Counted from the first letter of the stretch, positions 1-10,059 are shown. The stretch is 64,000 bases of DNA from Ruminococcus sp. HUN007 (GCF_000712055.1 NZ_JOOA01000002.1:2356001-2420000), one strand, 5' to 3'. Notes: generated by a model from the sequence alone, not told the origin. Translations and numbers: made by a program.

Positions 1-60
1 GAGAAGAACCAATACCATAGTTCCGATGAATTCGGCTATGTACTTTTTCATGTTTTCCAT
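1..60 (-). CDS. Aquaporin / glycerol facilitator (MIP family), N-terminal fragment
   Basis: Only the first 20 codons are in the window; the gene runs off the left edge. The peptide contains MKKYIAEFIGTMVLVLL, the typical first membrane helix of the major intrinsic protein family (AqpZ/GlpF), with the conserved AEFIGT start. The ATG at 58-60 follows a GGAGG ribosome site at about 65-71. A second ATG three codons later is possible. The family forms a passive membrane channel for water or small polyols. Which substrate it carries cannot be told from this fragment. Confidence 0.75.
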   Translation of the reverse strand, partial: MENMKKYIAEFIGTMVLVLL

Positions 61-95
61 AATAACCTCCGTGATTTTGAGAAAATTTATATCCA

Positions 96-204
96 GGAAA
101 ACACTGATTAAATCGGAAATCCGCCTTCGCCGGATTTCCGAAGGTGGGATGTGCAGGGCTTCGCCCCGGACCCCACGCTGATTTATTCATAAATCAGCGT
201 TTCC
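96..204. repeat. Dispersed hairpin repeat, copy 1 (full form)
   Basis: Ends are GGAAAACACTGATT and AATCAGCGTTTCC, an imperfect inverted repeat. Inside are three nested hairpins: a GC-rich one built on CGGAAATCCG (114-141), a GGGCTTCGCCCC hairpin (about 155-167) and an ACGCTGATTTA/TAAATCAGCGT hairpin (175-200). It lies in the 5' leader of the aquaporin gene. The copies at 46205 (inverted), 58303 and 62980 share its internal order. Confidence 0.8.
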
Positions 205-213
205 CCTAGAATA

Positions 214-242
214 ATTGTACCATAGTCGCAGATGTAATTCAA
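214..242 (-). promoter_or_regulatory. Sigma-A promoter for the aquaporin gene
   Basis: On the minus strand TTGAAT (237-242) and TACAAT (214-219) are separated by 17 bp. The transcript would carry the hairpin repeat at 96-204 in its roughly 150-nt leader. Confidence 0.6.
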
Positions 243-290
243 CATTTATTTAAAGTAAACATCAAATAATTTTAAAGAAACGCCGGGCGG

Positions 291-2111
291 TCACTTCTGA
301 AGAATGCTCCTGAGCATTATAAAATCGATGATGTTGACTTTACCGTCGTCGTTCATGTCAGACAGAAGGAGACTTTTTTCCGGAAGTTCCAGCTGCGCGA
401 TAAGTTTTGCTGACAGCGCAACGAGATCGGCACCGGTGAGTGATCCGTCAAGGTTTACGTCGCCTTTTGTGTACTGCGGCTCAGCGGGCTCAGTTACTGC
501 CGGCTCCGTTACAGGCGGTTCAGTTACTGCCGGTTCCGTTATCTCCGGTTCAGTGACCGCAGGCTCAGTAACGGAAGGTTCGGTGGCAGCCGGTTCCGTT
601 ATTTCCGGTTCCTTCGGCTTTTCCGGTGAAAGTGTGACTGTGCCTTCAGGAAAGGCGTTTACGGTAAGATCGTTGATGTAATATTCGATATTTGTATATC
701 CTCCGCCGCAGTAGTCACCGTTTGTATCTCCCGCGTCGTTCGGATCAAGACCGCGCGCAAGCTCCCATTCGTCCGGCATGCCGTCACCATCCGTATCGGT
801 TATTGTTTTCGTGAGCACCGGAGCAGGATAGCTGTACTTCGTGTCGCATTTTATCTGATACTGGTTCAGTTTCTGCTGCTGTGACGAGTCGGCCGTACCG
901 TAGGAAGCCGTACCTGTGAGATATCCTGTACCTGTCTTTGTCTCGTTTGCGCACTGCTTGTCAACAGCCGTACGCTGATCAGGTGAGATGCCGTTTCCTG
1001 CAAAATTCACAACATGGTCATATGCAGCTTCCGCACTTTCAGTTTTCGTCGCTGTTGAGATGTTTTCACCATCGGAATCTATTGAAAATGCGAAACCGCT
1101 CTTAACGCTGTCCTTTGATATGCCGAGTCCGTCCTTTACGGTGATCCCGTTCCAGTTGTTGTAGGTGATATCCCCGTAAACTGAACCGTCCTTGTTGAGC
1201 ATTCTGTTGCCGGCAAGATAGATCTTAAAATTCTGCGGACTTGTTGAGCTGTCCACGTTGACATATCGCTTGCCGCCGGTTGTGCCGTTGCCCATCTTAA
1301 GGGTGTTGCCGACGTAGTTGAGATGTCCTATGGTTCCGTAGGCTGTTTCGTAAGCCCAGTCGTATATGACGTTGTTTGTGAAATCGGCAGTCTTGGTTCC
1401 CGGCACCTTGCCGCGGAAATTTCTCGAAACATTGTGGACTATGAGATTGTGGTCAAATGTGAGATTGCCGTTGCCCATCATGATGCCGAAGCCGTGCAGC
1501 CCCTTGTCGTGACCGCCCCATGAATCAGCAGGACCGATGACGGAATACTGCACCGTGTAGTATTCGTTGTTCGAGTACAGTCCCCACTGTTCGTCGGTCG
1601 TCCAGCCCATTGAGCAGTGGTCGATTATCGAATGGGCACCCTTTGCACCGCCCCATGCGTCGTTGCCCTTGCTGGTGGATGCATACGGACCCGGACGCGA
1701 GCTTATGAAACGGCATATGATATTGTCGCCGCCCATTCCGAGCTTGTAGTTCTTAAGCGTTATGCCCGATCCGCCCGGAGCTGTCTGCCCTGCGATAGTC
1801 ACACTGTCTGCGACTACTATATTTCCCTTGAGTTCTATTGTGCCGCTTACATCAAATACAACGATTCGGTTTGATTTGTTTACAGCCTCGCGGAATGAAC
1901 CTTCGCCGCTGTCGTTGAGATTCGTTACGTGCACCACTTCACCGCCGCGTCCGCCGGTGGCATATTTTCCGCCTCCGACAGCCCCCGGAAAAGCCGGTAT
2001 TTTATCTGCGGCATTTACCGCATTGTTTCCGGCCTGAAACCCGGAAACTCCCGATACGGCCATAACCATACCGGAAACAAGAGCCAGAGCTCTTTTTACA
2101 TTAACTTTCAT
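291..2111 (-). CDS. Secreted pectate lyase (PL1) with C-terminal dockerin
   Basis: Cleaves pectate by beta-elimination outside the cell and is docked to a cellulosome scaffold. Residues 1-35 form a signal peptide. Residues about 38-440 form a right-handed beta-helix lyase of the PL1 type (VTIAGQTAPGG, IDHCSMGWTTDE, LTFDHNLIVHNVSRNFRG). A linker of repeated TEPAVTEP units spans about 490-543. The C-terminal 60 residues are a dockerin with two calcium loops (GDVNLDGSLTGADL and SDMNDDGKVNIIDF). The 606-residue length fits a lyase plus linker plus dockerin. It is a single-gene unit with its own promoter at 2164-2192. The lyase subfamily is not certain. Confidence 0.9.
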   Translation of the reverse strand: MKVNVKRALALVSGMVMAVSGVSGFQAGNNAVNAADKIPAFPGAVGGGKYATGGRGGEVVHVTNLNDSGEGSFREAVNKSNRIVVFDVSGTIELKGNIVVADSVTIAGQTAPGGSGITLKNYKLGMGGDNIICRFISSRPGPYASTSKGNDAWGGAKGAHSIIDHCSMGWTTDEQWGLYSNNEYYTVQYSVIGPADSWGGHDKGLHGFGIMMGNGNLTFDHNLIVHNVSRNFRGKVPGTKTADFTNNVIYDWAYETAYGTIGHLNYVGNTLKMGNGTTGGKRYVNVDSSTSPQNFKIYLAGNRMLNKDGSVYGDITYNNWNGITVKDGLGISKDSVKSGFAFSIDSDGENISTATKTESAEAAYDHVVNFAGNGISPDQRTAVDKQCANETKTGTGYLTGTASYGTADSSQQQKLNQYQIKCDTKYSYPAPVLTKTITDTDGDGMPDEWELARGLDPNDAGDTNGDYCGGGYTNIEYYINDLTVNAFPEGTVTLSPEKPKEPEITEPAATEPSVTEPAVTEPEITEPAVTEPPVTEPAVTEPAEPQYTKGDVNLDGSLTGADLVALSAKLIAQLELPEKSLLLSDMNDDGKVNIIDFIMLRSILQK

Positions 2112-2133
2112 TACACATCCTCCTGACCGGTCA

Positions 2134-2192
2134 GTGCCCGTCCGGCACTGTATATTTGTAATAATTATAGCGTAGTTTCAGTGTATTTGCAA
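2134..2192 (-). promoter_or_regulatory. Promoter and leader hairpin of the pectate lyase gene
   Basis: On the minus strand TTGCAA (2187-2192), a 17-bp spacer and TATAAT (2164-2169). The short leader holds a 7-bp hairpin (CAGTGCC/GGCACTG, 2134-2152) just before the GGAGGA ribosome site. Confidence 0.7.
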
Positions 2193-2278
2193 TAGAAATG
2201 CACCATCGATGTTAGAATTGATTGTTTTCTGGTTACTATTCATGGGTTAGCCACAATTAAATCTTCTTATTAACTTCA

Positions 2279-2311
2279 AACGGGTGTCTCAGACTGAGGC
2301 ACCCGTTTTGT
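2279..2311. terminator. Hairpin terminator-like element
   Basis: CGGGTGTCTCAG and CTGAGGCACCCG pair as a 12-bp stem with one G-U pair, flanked by A-rich and T-rich sequence on both strands. It sits between the pectate lyase promoter and the tRNA terminator. Confidence 0.55.
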
Positions 2312-2366
2312 GATAGTACGCCGTCAAGGCGTTCCATTTAAAAGTCAATATCGACGTTGCTTTTAT

Positions 2367-2401
2367 AAAAAAACGGCAGACACCTTATCAGATGTCTGCC
2401 G
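2367..2401 (-). terminator. Intrinsic terminator of tRNA-Leu
   Basis: On the minus strand a CGGCAGACA...TGTCTGCCG stem is followed by seven T residues, immediately downstream of the tRNA. Confidence 0.85.
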
Positions 2402-2409
2402 ATAAAAAA

Positions 2410-2493
2410 TGCGGATAACAGGACTTGAACCTGCATGAACTTGCGTTCATATGGACCTGAACCATACGCGTCTGCCAGTTTCGCCATATCCGC
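2410..2493 (-). tRNA. tRNA-Leu (anticodon CAG)
   Basis: An 84-nt class II tRNA. The acceptor stem GCGGATA pairs with TATCCGC, the discriminator is A, and CCA is not encoded. The anticodon stem TATGG/CCATA encloses the loop TTCAGGT, giving CAG. A long variable arm (GAAC...GTTC) and a standard T loop (TTCAAGT) are present. It reads leucine CUG codons. Confidence 0.95.
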
Positions 2494-2630
2494 ATATGAT
2501 GCTTTAAGCATCTTTAAAATTATATCATATATCATGATGCTTTGCAAGTGCTTTTTTTAAAATTTTTTTCATAATGCGTTAAGAAACATCGGGAAATGTA
2601 AAGTTCCACAAAAGACCACATGAAATTCTA

Positions 2631-2658
2631 TTGACTTTTCCAAATTTATAGATATAAT
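2631..2658 (+). promoter_or_regulatory. Promoter of the polysaccharide cluster
   Basis: TTGACT (2631-2636), a 16-bp spacer and TATAAT (2653-2658), about 150 bp ahead of the first gene of the cluster. Confidence 0.65.
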
Positions 2659-2720
2659 TAAATATATATGTGCCCGAAAATGGTGCTATTTTTTGCCAGA
2701 ACTTTTGCGGCTCTTTATCA

Positions 2721-2755
2721 GCGCATATATCTGCGCTGAGCGCACAGATATGTGT
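2721..2755 (+). promoter_or_regulatory. Long hairpin in the leader of the polysaccharide operon
   Basis: Arms 2721-2736 and 2740-2755 form a stem with 14 of 16 positions paired (including G-U) around a TGA loop. No T-run follows, so it is not a simple terminator. It may be an RNA regulatory or transcript-stabilising structure; the function is inferred. Confidence 0.5.
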
Positions 2756-2807
2756 ATTAAGAAAACAGAGAATTTCAGTCCCTTCAATTAAGAGGTAGAC
2801 ATAATAT

Positions 2808-4181
2808 ATGCTTAAACATATGCCAAATTTAGAACCTTTTAAAAGGACACTGAACTGGCTTTCCTCCCTTTTCATAACCATACTTCTTACTGCATCGTTT
2901 GCTTATGTGTGGTACAACTGTTACTACACCGAGCTCGTTCTTCCGTTTTACCGGAAGGGCAACTGGATGGTTATCGGTATCTATCTGGTCATCGCCGTGA
3001 TCTTCAATCAGGTCTACGGAAGCTACAAGGTAGGATATCTTCGTAAATCGGAGGCTTTTTATTCCCAGATCATTTCAGTGTTTGTGATCAACCTTATAAC
3101 CTACTGTCAGATCAGCGTTATAGGGCGTGATTTTATGAATGTCATGCCGATGGTTTTTCTTACCTTCGCAGATCTTATAATAGTACTTGTCTGGACGATC
3201 GTCAGCGCGGCGCTGTATAAAACGTTTTTTCCGCCGCGGAGAATGATAATAGTATACGGAAGTCAGAAAGCCGGTAACCTCGTTCTCAAGATGAGCCGGA
3301 GAACGGATAAATATATCATCGCCGAATCAATAAAGGCGGATGAGGATATTGAGCTTATCAAGGAAAAGATGCTCGGATACGGTGCGGTCATAATGTACGA
3401 CGTTCCTGACCATTTGCGAAACGTCCTTCTGAAATTCTGTTTCGACCATTCGCTCCGCGTGTACATGGCTCCGAAAATATCCGATATAATAGTAAGAGGC
3501 GCCCACGAGATCAATCTTTTCGACTCGCCGCTGCTTCTGTGCCGCAACAGCGGTCTTTCCTTTGAAGTAAGGGCTACCAAGAGAGTCATCGACTTTGTTC
3601 TGGCGATTGTTATACTGCCGTTTCTGCTTATTCCTATGGCGGCGGTCGCACTTGCGATCAAAATAGATGACGGCGGTCCGGTGATCTACAAACAGGAAAG
3701 ACTTACGACACGCGGCAAGCGTTTCAACGTTTTGAAGTTCCGAAGCATGAAGGTGGATGCCGAAAAAGACGGCATTGCTGTTCTTGCAAAGGATCATGAC
3801 TCCAGAATCACCAAAGTCGGTGCTTTTATAAGAAAATGCCGTCTCGACGAGCTTCCGCAGATATTCAATATAATCAAGGGCGACATGTCCTTCGTCGGTC
3901 CGCGTCCGGAACGTCCGGAGATAGCAGCCGAGTACGAAAAGGAGATGCCGGAATTCAGCTTCCGTCTCATCGTAAAGGCAGGACTTACAGGCTATGCACA
4001 GATAATGGGCAAGTACGACACAACGCCTTACGACAAGCTGAGAATGGATCTTATGTACATCGAAAAGTACAGCATAATGCTCGATTTCAAGATCATTCTA
4101 ATGACGATAAAGACGATGATATTCCCGGGCGATACCAACGAGTCGGAAAATATCATAAAACCGAAATCAGACGATAATTAA
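2808..4181 (+). CDS. Initiating sugar-1-phosphate transferase of surface polysaccharide synthesis
   Basis: Transfers a sugar-1-phosphate from a nucleotide sugar to undecaprenyl phosphate at the membrane, the first step of repeat-unit or chain synthesis. The N-terminal half (about residues 15-130) has four hydrophobic helices followed by a nucleotide-binding-like segment. A fifth helix at about 262-285 begins the catalytic bacterial sugar transferase domain, with KFRSMKVDAE, CRLDELPQ and MSFVGPRPERPE. The 457-residue length fits the polyisoprenyl-phosphate hexose-1-phosphate transferase family (WbaP/EpsE/WcaJ type). The start at 2808 has AGAGG 12 nt upstream; an ATG at 2820 is an alternative. 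First gene of the cluster behind the promoter at 2631. The sugar it transfers is unknown. Confidence 0.88.
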   Translation: MLKHMPNLEPFKRTLNWLSSLFITILLTASFAYVWYNCYYTELVLPFYRKGNWMVIGIYLVIAVIFNQVYGSYKVGYLRKSEAFYSQIISVFVINLITYCQISVIGRDFMNVMPMVFLTFADLIIVLVWTIVSAALYKTFFPPRRMIIVYGSQKAGNLVLKMSRRTDKYIIAESIKADEDIELIKEKMLGYGAVIMYDVPDHLRNVLLKFCFDHSLRVYMAPKISDIIVRGAHEINLFDSPLLLCRNSGLSFEVRATKRVIDFVLAIVILPFLLIPMAAVALAIKIDDGGPVIYKQERLTTRGKRFNVLKFRSMKVDAEKDGIAVLAKDHDSRITKVGAFIRKCRLDELPQIFNIIKGDMSFVGPRPERPEIAAEYEKEMPEFSFRLIVKAGLTGYAQIMGKYDTTPYDKLRMDLMYIEKYSIMLDFKIILMTIKTMIFPGDTNESENIIKPKSDDN

Positions 4182-4271
4182 ACGACCGGACTGCGTGACT
4201 CTGTTACGTATCCTGTTCACTTCGGGCAAGGCATGAAACTAAACGAAATAACAGAAAAAGAGGTTTTTAAA

Positions 4272-5348
4272 GTGAAAATAACAGCAGTAATAATGGCAGG
4301 CGGCAAGGGCGAACGTTTCTGGCCTAAGAGCCGTACTTCTTACCCTAAGCAGTTCCTTTCGCTCACATCTGACGGTGAAACCATGATACAGAAGACAGTA
4401 AAGAGACTTCTTCCTATAGTAAGCATGGAGGACATATTCATAGTTACCAATGAGAACTATGTGTCCCTTATAAACGAACAGCTTCCTGACATTCCGCAGG
4501 AAAACATCCTCGCCGAGCCGGTAGCCAGAAACACTGCTCCGTGTATCGCTCTTGCGGCATCTGTTATCAGTAAGAAATATGATGATGCAGTCATGATGGT
4601 ACTTCCGTCAGACCACCTCATCAGATACGAGGAATTCTACGTAGATACGCTCAAACGTGCGGCAAAGGTGGCACAGAAGGGCGAGAACCTTGTTACCATC
4701 GGCATCACACCGACCTATCCTGAAACAGGATACGGCTACATCAAGTTTATGAGCGCTGATGACGAGGAACTGGCAGGTGCGTATAAGGTAGATAAATTCG
4801 TTGAAAAGCCGTGTCTTGAAAAGGCAAAGGAATACTTGAACAGCGGTCGCTATCTCTGGAACAGCGGTATGTTTGTATGGAAGGTATCAACTATAATGGA
4901 CAATTTCCATAAGTACCTTCCTGACATGTACGAAGGCTATCTGAAAATGAAGGAAGCAGCATTTACGGCAACTTTCCGCGAGACACTTGCAGAGTGCTTC
5001 GAAAACTTCAAGTCTGAATCAGTCGATTTCGGTATCATGGAAAAGGCTGAAAACATATACACACTTTCAGGAAGCTTCGGCTGGGATGATGTCGGAAGCT
5101 GGCTTGCACTTGAAAGAATAAACAAGACAGATGAGTGCGGAAACTACGTAACAGGTGATGTTATAAGCATCGACACCACAAAGAGTATCATCTGCGGAAA
5201 CAAAAAGCTTATTGCAACTCTCGGTGTTGAGGATCTTATTGTTGTTGATACTGATGATGCTATGCTTATCTGCTCAAAGGATCACACACAGCAGGTGAAG
5301 AAGGTCATTGAGACGCTGAGGACATGCAACAGACGTGATCTTATTTAA
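4272..5348 (+). CDS. manC: Mannose-1-phosphate guanylyltransferase
   Basis: Makes GDP-mannose from mannose-1-phosphate and GTP, feeding the Gmd and Rmd enzymes encoded downstream. The N-terminus carries the nucleotidyltransferase signature AGGKGERFWPKS followed by PKQF, and FVEKP lies mid-protein. I chose the GTG at 4272 because AAGAGG lies at the correct distance and the protein then starts directly with the family motif; an in-frame ATG at 4233 would add 13 unusual residues. At about 358 residues it lacks the C-terminal cupin isomerase domain of bifunctional ManC/WbpW enzymes. Confidence 0.92.
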   Translation: MKITAVIMAGGKGERFWPKSRTSYPKQFLSLTSDGETMIQKTVKRLLPIVSMEDIFIVTNENYVSLINEQLPDIPQENILAEPVARNTAPCIALAASVISKKYDDAVMMVLPSDHLIRYEEFYVDTLKRAAKVAQKGENLVTIGITPTYPETGYGYIKFMSADDEELAGAYKVDKFVEKPCLEKAKEYLNSGRYLWNSGMFVWKVSTIMDNFHKYLPDMYEGYLKMKEAAFTATFRETLAECFENFKSESVDFGIMEKAENIYTLSGSFGWDDVGSWLALERINKTDECGNYVTGDVISIDTTKSIICGNKKLIATLGVEDLIVVDTDDAMLICSKDHTQQVKKVIETLRTCNRRDLI

Positions 5349-5368
5349 TCAGGGGTTATGGTTTGATT

Positions 5369-5510
5369 ATATAAGTTAGTTGAATTTTATTATAGCAGGG
5401 CTTTGCGGTCGAGCGGTGCACTTCCTTCGGTCGCCTGCCCCTTCGCATATAAGTTGAATATTTTATAGCAGGGCTTTGCGGTCGCCCTGCACCTTCGCAG
5501 CACCGTTGCT
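5369..5510. repeat. Degenerate tandem repeat with GGGCTTTGCGGTCG core
   Basis: Two units (about 5369-5446 and 5447-5510) each contain ATATAAGTT, TATAGCAGGGCTTTGCGGTCG and CTTCGCA. A third related copy lies inverted at 19008-19056. It fills most of the manC-gmd gap. The function is unknown. Confidence 0.6.
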
Positions 5511-5534
5511 GCGTGTGGAAGGAGTATTATATAA

Positions 5535-6569
<1,035 letters not shown>

Positions 6570-6570
6570 T

Positions 6571-7719
6571 ATGAATATTTCCTTCGACGCACTTCCTCTT
6601 ATTAGTGAAAATATGTCCGGGATTGGATACTGTGAAGCTGGTCTTGCGGGTGAGATGATACGTTCTCACCCTGAGGACAGCTTCACTTTTGATTATTTTT
6701 CACGTAAGGATCATGAAGTAAAAAGAAACAGGCTGAAAGCCTACATGCAGAAAAATGTGACACTTAATGAAGCGTGTTTTTCCGGATTTCTGTACCGGAC
6801 GGTAATGAACATCATTCCGGTGCCGTACAGCCTTTTTTTCGGAAAGAAAGCGGATGTCACACATTTCTTCAACTATATAGTTCCTCCGTTCGTGCACGGA
6901 AAAAAGATAGTTACCATTCACGACATGGTAATAAGAGCGTATCCGGAGACGGTACGTTTCCGTACAAAGCAGCTTCTGCTTACCGGAATGAAGAAGTCCA
7001 TGAAGCGTGCTGACGTGATAATCACTGACTCTGAGTTCAGCAAAAGCGAGATAACAAAATACTATCCGCAGTTTGCAGACAAGATCGAAGTGGTTTACTG
7101 CGGTGTTAATACGGAAAAATTCTATCATATAGATGATAAAGAACGTATAGAGAAAACGAAGACCTCACTCGGCATTGAAGGCGAGTACTTCCTCTATCTC
7201 GGAACGATCGAACCGCGAAAGAATCTTGAACGTCTTATTGAAGCCTACGGCATTCTTAAGGCAGAACACGGTGACGTTCCGAAACTCGTCATGGCAGGCG
7301 GCAAGGGCTGGCTCAACAGCGGTATCTACAGCAAAGTTGAGTCACTCGGTCTTAAGGATGATGTTATCTTCACAAAATATATTCCGGATGAGGATATCTG
7401 TCCGCTGATGAACGGAGCTACAGCCTTTGTGTTTCCGTCCATCTACGAAGGATTCGGTATGCCGCCTCTTGAAGCGATGGCATGCGGTGTTCCGGTGGTA
7501 TCCAGCACGGAGGCTTCACTTCCTGAAGTTGTAGGCGACTGTGCGGTAATGGTCGATGCCTATTCACCTGAGTCCATTGCCGAAGGTATGTATAAAATAT
7601 GGTCTGACAAAGAGCTGTCGACTGATCTCAGCCGCCGCGGTATGGAACGTGCGGCGGATTTCACCTGGCATAAATTTTCAGAAAAGCTCCATGACATCTA
7701 CAAGGCGGTACTTTCATGA
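6571..7719 (+). CDS. GT4-family glycosyltransferase
   Basis: A cytoplasmic, GT-B fold transferase that likely adds a GDP-linked sugar to the growing lipid-linked glycan. The C-terminal donor-binding half carries YLGTIEPRKNLERLIEAY and PSIYEGFGMPPLEAMACG, with the EX7E pattern of GT4 enzymes. The N-terminal acceptor domain includes VTIHDMVIRAYPE and TDSEFSK. It starts one base after the gmd stop region and overlaps the next gene by four bases (ATGA), so it is translationally coupled. Given the adjacent gmd and rmd, D-rhamnosyl or mannosyl transfer is likely but unproven. Confidence 0.9.
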   Translation: MNISFDALPLISENMSGIGYCEAGLAGEMIRSHPEDSFTFDYFSRKDHEVKRNRLKAYMQKNVTLNEACFSGFLYRTVMNIIPVPYSLFFGKKADVTHFFNYIVPPFVHGKKIVTIHDMVIRAYPETVRFRTKQLLLTGMKKSMKRADVIITDSEFSKSEITKYYPQFADKIEVVYCGVNTEKFYHIDDKERIEKTKTSLGIEGEYFLYLGTIEPRKNLERLIEAYGILKAEHGDVPKLVMAGGKGWLNSGIYSKVESLGLKDDVIFTKYIPDEDICPLMNGATAFVFPSIYEGFGMPPLEAMACGVPVVSSTEASLPEVVGDCAVMVDAYSPESIAEGMYKIWSDKELSTDLSRRGMERAADFTWHKFSEKLHDIYKAVLS

Positions 7720-8831
7720 AGGTGCTGCAGGTAAACAAGCTCTACACTCCGCACATCGGCGGTATAGAGCGCGTGATACAGGACATATCGGAAGGACTTA
7801 ACGACAGGTATGACATTCAGGTGCTGGTATGCCAGCCGAAGGGAAAGGCCTCCGATGAAGTTATAAACGGCGTAAGGGTGCACCGTTCCGGAAGTTTCGG
7901 AACGTACTTTTCCATGCCGGTATCATTCTCATTTATTTCAGATTTTAAAAAGATGTCCCGTGATGCGGACATCGTTCACGTCCATCTTCCGTTTCCGCTC
8001 GGCGACCTTGCCTGTCTTCTTTCAGGGTACAAAGGCAAAGTGGTTATCAGCTGGCACAGCGATATAGTAAAGCAGAAAAAACTCATGACTCTCTATAAGC
8101 CGGTTATGAACGCATTCCTCAAAAGAGCGGACAGGATCTTCGTAGCGACTGAAGGACACGTAAAGGGTTCGGCATATCTTAAGCCTTACAGCAATAAGTG
8201 CGTCGTTGTTCCTTACGGTATAGATACTGAAAGTTACGAAAAGGCGGAAGCAAAACCGTTTTTAACTGAAAAGCTTAATAATAAAACCAGTAAAAAGCTC
8301 ATGTTCACAGGCCGTCTTGTTTACTACAAGGGTATCGATGTTCTTATAAGAGCACTTAAAGATACAGAAGACAGTGAACTTTTTATTGCCGGTGAAGGTG
8401 TGCTTAAAGAGTCCCTTGAAACCGAAGTACGTGACGGTGGTTTAACAGACCGTGTTCATTTCCTCGGCCGTCTGTCAGACGACGATCTTAAGGCAGCTTT
8501 CCGTGACTGCGACATCTTTATCCTTCCGTCAGTGGAAAACAGCGAAGCCTTCGGCATCGTCCAGATGGAAGCCATGGTTTACGGACATCCGGTCATCAAC
8601 ACTTCACTTCCGACCGGCGTTCCGTACGTAAGTCCCGACGGAGTAAGCGGTATCACCGTACCGCCGCGTGACGAAAAAGCACTGGCAGATGCCATAAACA
8701 AACTTGTACACGACGACGCTCTCCGCGAGGAATACGGCAGGAACGCATACCGTATAGTCCGCGAGCGCTACGCATCGGAAAAGGTACTTGAAAAAATAAG
8801 CGGGATCTATGAGGATCTTTTAAGGAAATAA
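7716..8831 (+). CDS. GT4-family glycosyltransferase
   Basis: Second GT-B transferase of the cluster, 371 residues. The N-terminus has the GT4 loop IGGIERVIQDISEGL. The donor domain has FTGRLVYYKGIDVLIRAL and LPSVENSEAFGIVQMEAM (EX7E). It overlaps the preceding transferase by four bases and is followed after 25 bp by rmd. Probably a mannosyl- or D-rhamnosyltransferase acting on the lipid-linked intermediate, inferred from the nucleotide-sugar genes around it. Confidence 0.9.
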   Translation: MKVLQVNKLYTPHIGGIERVIQDISEGLNDRYDIQVLVCQPKGKASDEVINGVRVHRSGSFGTYFSMPVSFSFISDFKKMSRDADIVHVHLPFPLGDLACLLSGYKGKVVISWHSDIVKQKKLMTLYKPVMNAFLKRADRIFVATEGHVKGSAYLKPYSNKCVVVPYGIDTESYEKAEAKPFLTEKLNNKTSKKLMFTGRLVYYKGIDVLIRALKDTEDSELFIAGEGVLKESLETEVRDGGLTDRVHFLGRLSDDDLKAAFRDCDIFILPSVENSEAFGIVQMEAMVYGHPVINTSLPTGVPYVSPDGVSGITVPPRDEKALADAINKLVHDDALREEYGRNAYRIVRERYASEKVLEKISGIYEDLLRK

Positions 8832-8856
8832 AGAAAAACAGAAAGGCGGAAAACAC

Positions 8857-9798
8857 ATGAAGGCACTTATAATCGGCGCTGCAGGATTTGTCGGCGGACA
8901 TCTTATACGCCATCTTGCATGCGAATGCGGTGCGGAAGTCACAGCTACAAAGCTTCCTTGCGAAAAGCTTGAAACTGAAAATGCAGATGTATATGACCTT
9001 GACATACTCGATATTGATTCTGTTTCCGCACTTGTAAAGGAAATAAAACCGGATCAGATATATCATCTGGCGGCACAGAGTTCGGTGAAGGTATCCTGGG
9101 AGAAACCTCAGCTTACAGCCGATATAAACGTAAAGGGCACCATAAACGTCCTTGAAGCTGTTCGTGCTTCCGGATGCACTCCGCGTATCCTTCTTGTGGG
9201 ATCGGGTGAGGAATACGGTTATCTGAAGCCGGATGAGATACCTGTGCGTGAGGACACGCTTCTCCGTGCAGGCAACATATATGCCGCAACAAAGGCATGT
9301 CAGGGTATGCTCGGCGAGATCTACGCCAGAGCTTACGGTATGGATATCGTGATGGTCAGGGCTTTCAATCATATCGGCCCGGGTCAGAGCGAGATATTTG
9401 TAGTATCTGATTTCTGCCGTCAGGCAGTCATGATAGAAAAAGGTCTCAGGGAACCGGTGATAAGCGTTGGCAATCTTGCTGCGGAGCGCGATTTCACTGA
9501 TGTCCGCGACATAGTAAGAGCCTACTCGTCACTTATGAAGTCCGGCAGGAAAGGCGGGACCTACAATGTCGGAAGCGGCAGAGCAAGGAGTATTCAGAGC
9601 ATTCTTGAAATGATACTTTCGAAAACTTCCGTACACATCGAGGTTAAACAGGACAGAGCAAGGATGCGGCCGAGTGATGTGCCGGTCATTGCGGCCGACA
9701 CGTCAAAGATAAAGCAGGATACCGGCTGGGAACCTGTGATCCCTGTTGAAAATACGATAGACGATATTCTGGAGTACTGGAGACAGTACGTGAACTGA
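8857..9798 (+). CDS. rmd: GDP-4-keto-6-deoxy-D-mannose reductase
   Basis: Reduces the Gmd product to GDP-D-rhamnose. An extended SDR with the cofactor loop GAAGFVGGHL, LVGSGEEYG, the catalytic YxxxK in YAATK, and the C-terminal RMRPSDVPV segment characteristic of Rmd rather than of GDP-fucose synthase. The 313-residue length is normal. The start has AAAGGCGG upstream. Its place behind manC, gmd and two GT4 genes supports a D-rhamnose-containing polymer. Confidence 0.88.
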   Translation: MKALIIGAAGFVGGHLIRHLACECGAEVTATKLPCEKLETENADVYDLDILDIDSVSALVKEIKPDQIYHLAAQSSVKVSWEKPQLTADINVKGTINVLEAVRASGCTPRILLVGSGEEYGYLKPDEIPVREDTLLRAGNIYAATKACQGMLGEIYARAYGMDIVMVRAFNHIGPGQSEIFVVSDFCRQAVMIEKGLREPVISVGNLAAERDFTDVRDIVRAYSSLMKSGRKGGTYNVGSGRARSIQSILEMILSKTSVHIEVKQDRARMRPSDVPVIAADTSKIKQDTGWEPVIPVENTIDDILEYWRQYVN

Positions 9799-9877
9799 CA
9801 GCAGGCAGCAGATCTGCGGCGGAAAACGCTGAAATGCCGTGATTCCGCGCAGTCAGGACCTGCAGTTTTCAATAATA

Positions 9878-9907
9878 TTGCCTTGCATGGTACTTTTATG
9901 GTATAAT
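9878..9907 (+). promoter_or_regulatory. Promoter of the M14/C39 exoprotein gene
   Basis: TTGCCT (9878-9883), an 18-bp spacer and TATAAT (9902-9907). The gene inside the polysaccharide cluster can therefore be transcribed independently. Confidence 0.6.
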
Positions 9908-9958
9908 AAAAGCTGATGCTGAAAACAGGTACGGTAAAAGGCCGTATCTGCGGCAATA

Positions 9959-10024
9959 TGGAGAAACACTGATATAAGACATGAAGACGAAGCCGGAATC
10001 CCGGCCGGATCAGTGTTTCCTTAA
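9959..10024. repeat. Dispersed hairpin repeat, short copy
   Basis: Ends GAGAAACACTGAT and ATCAGTGTTTCCTTAA form an inverted repeat around a 40-bp core containing a GCCGG-based hairpin. It lies in the leader of the 1460-residue protein gene. Confidence 0.75.
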
Positions 10025-10059
10025 AGATGATATAAAGAATTACCGGAGGAAAAAATATT

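Noticed and set aside
2338..2547. 69-residue frame over the tRNA-Leu gene
   Set aside because: It is the translated tRNA and its terminator; AKLADAYGSGPYERKFMQVQ is the usual false peptide from tRNA-Leu.
2579..2881. 100-residue minus-strand frame in the polysaccharide leader
   Set aside because: It runs against the promoter, leader hairpin and first codons of the sugar transferase gene and has no family match or ribosome site.
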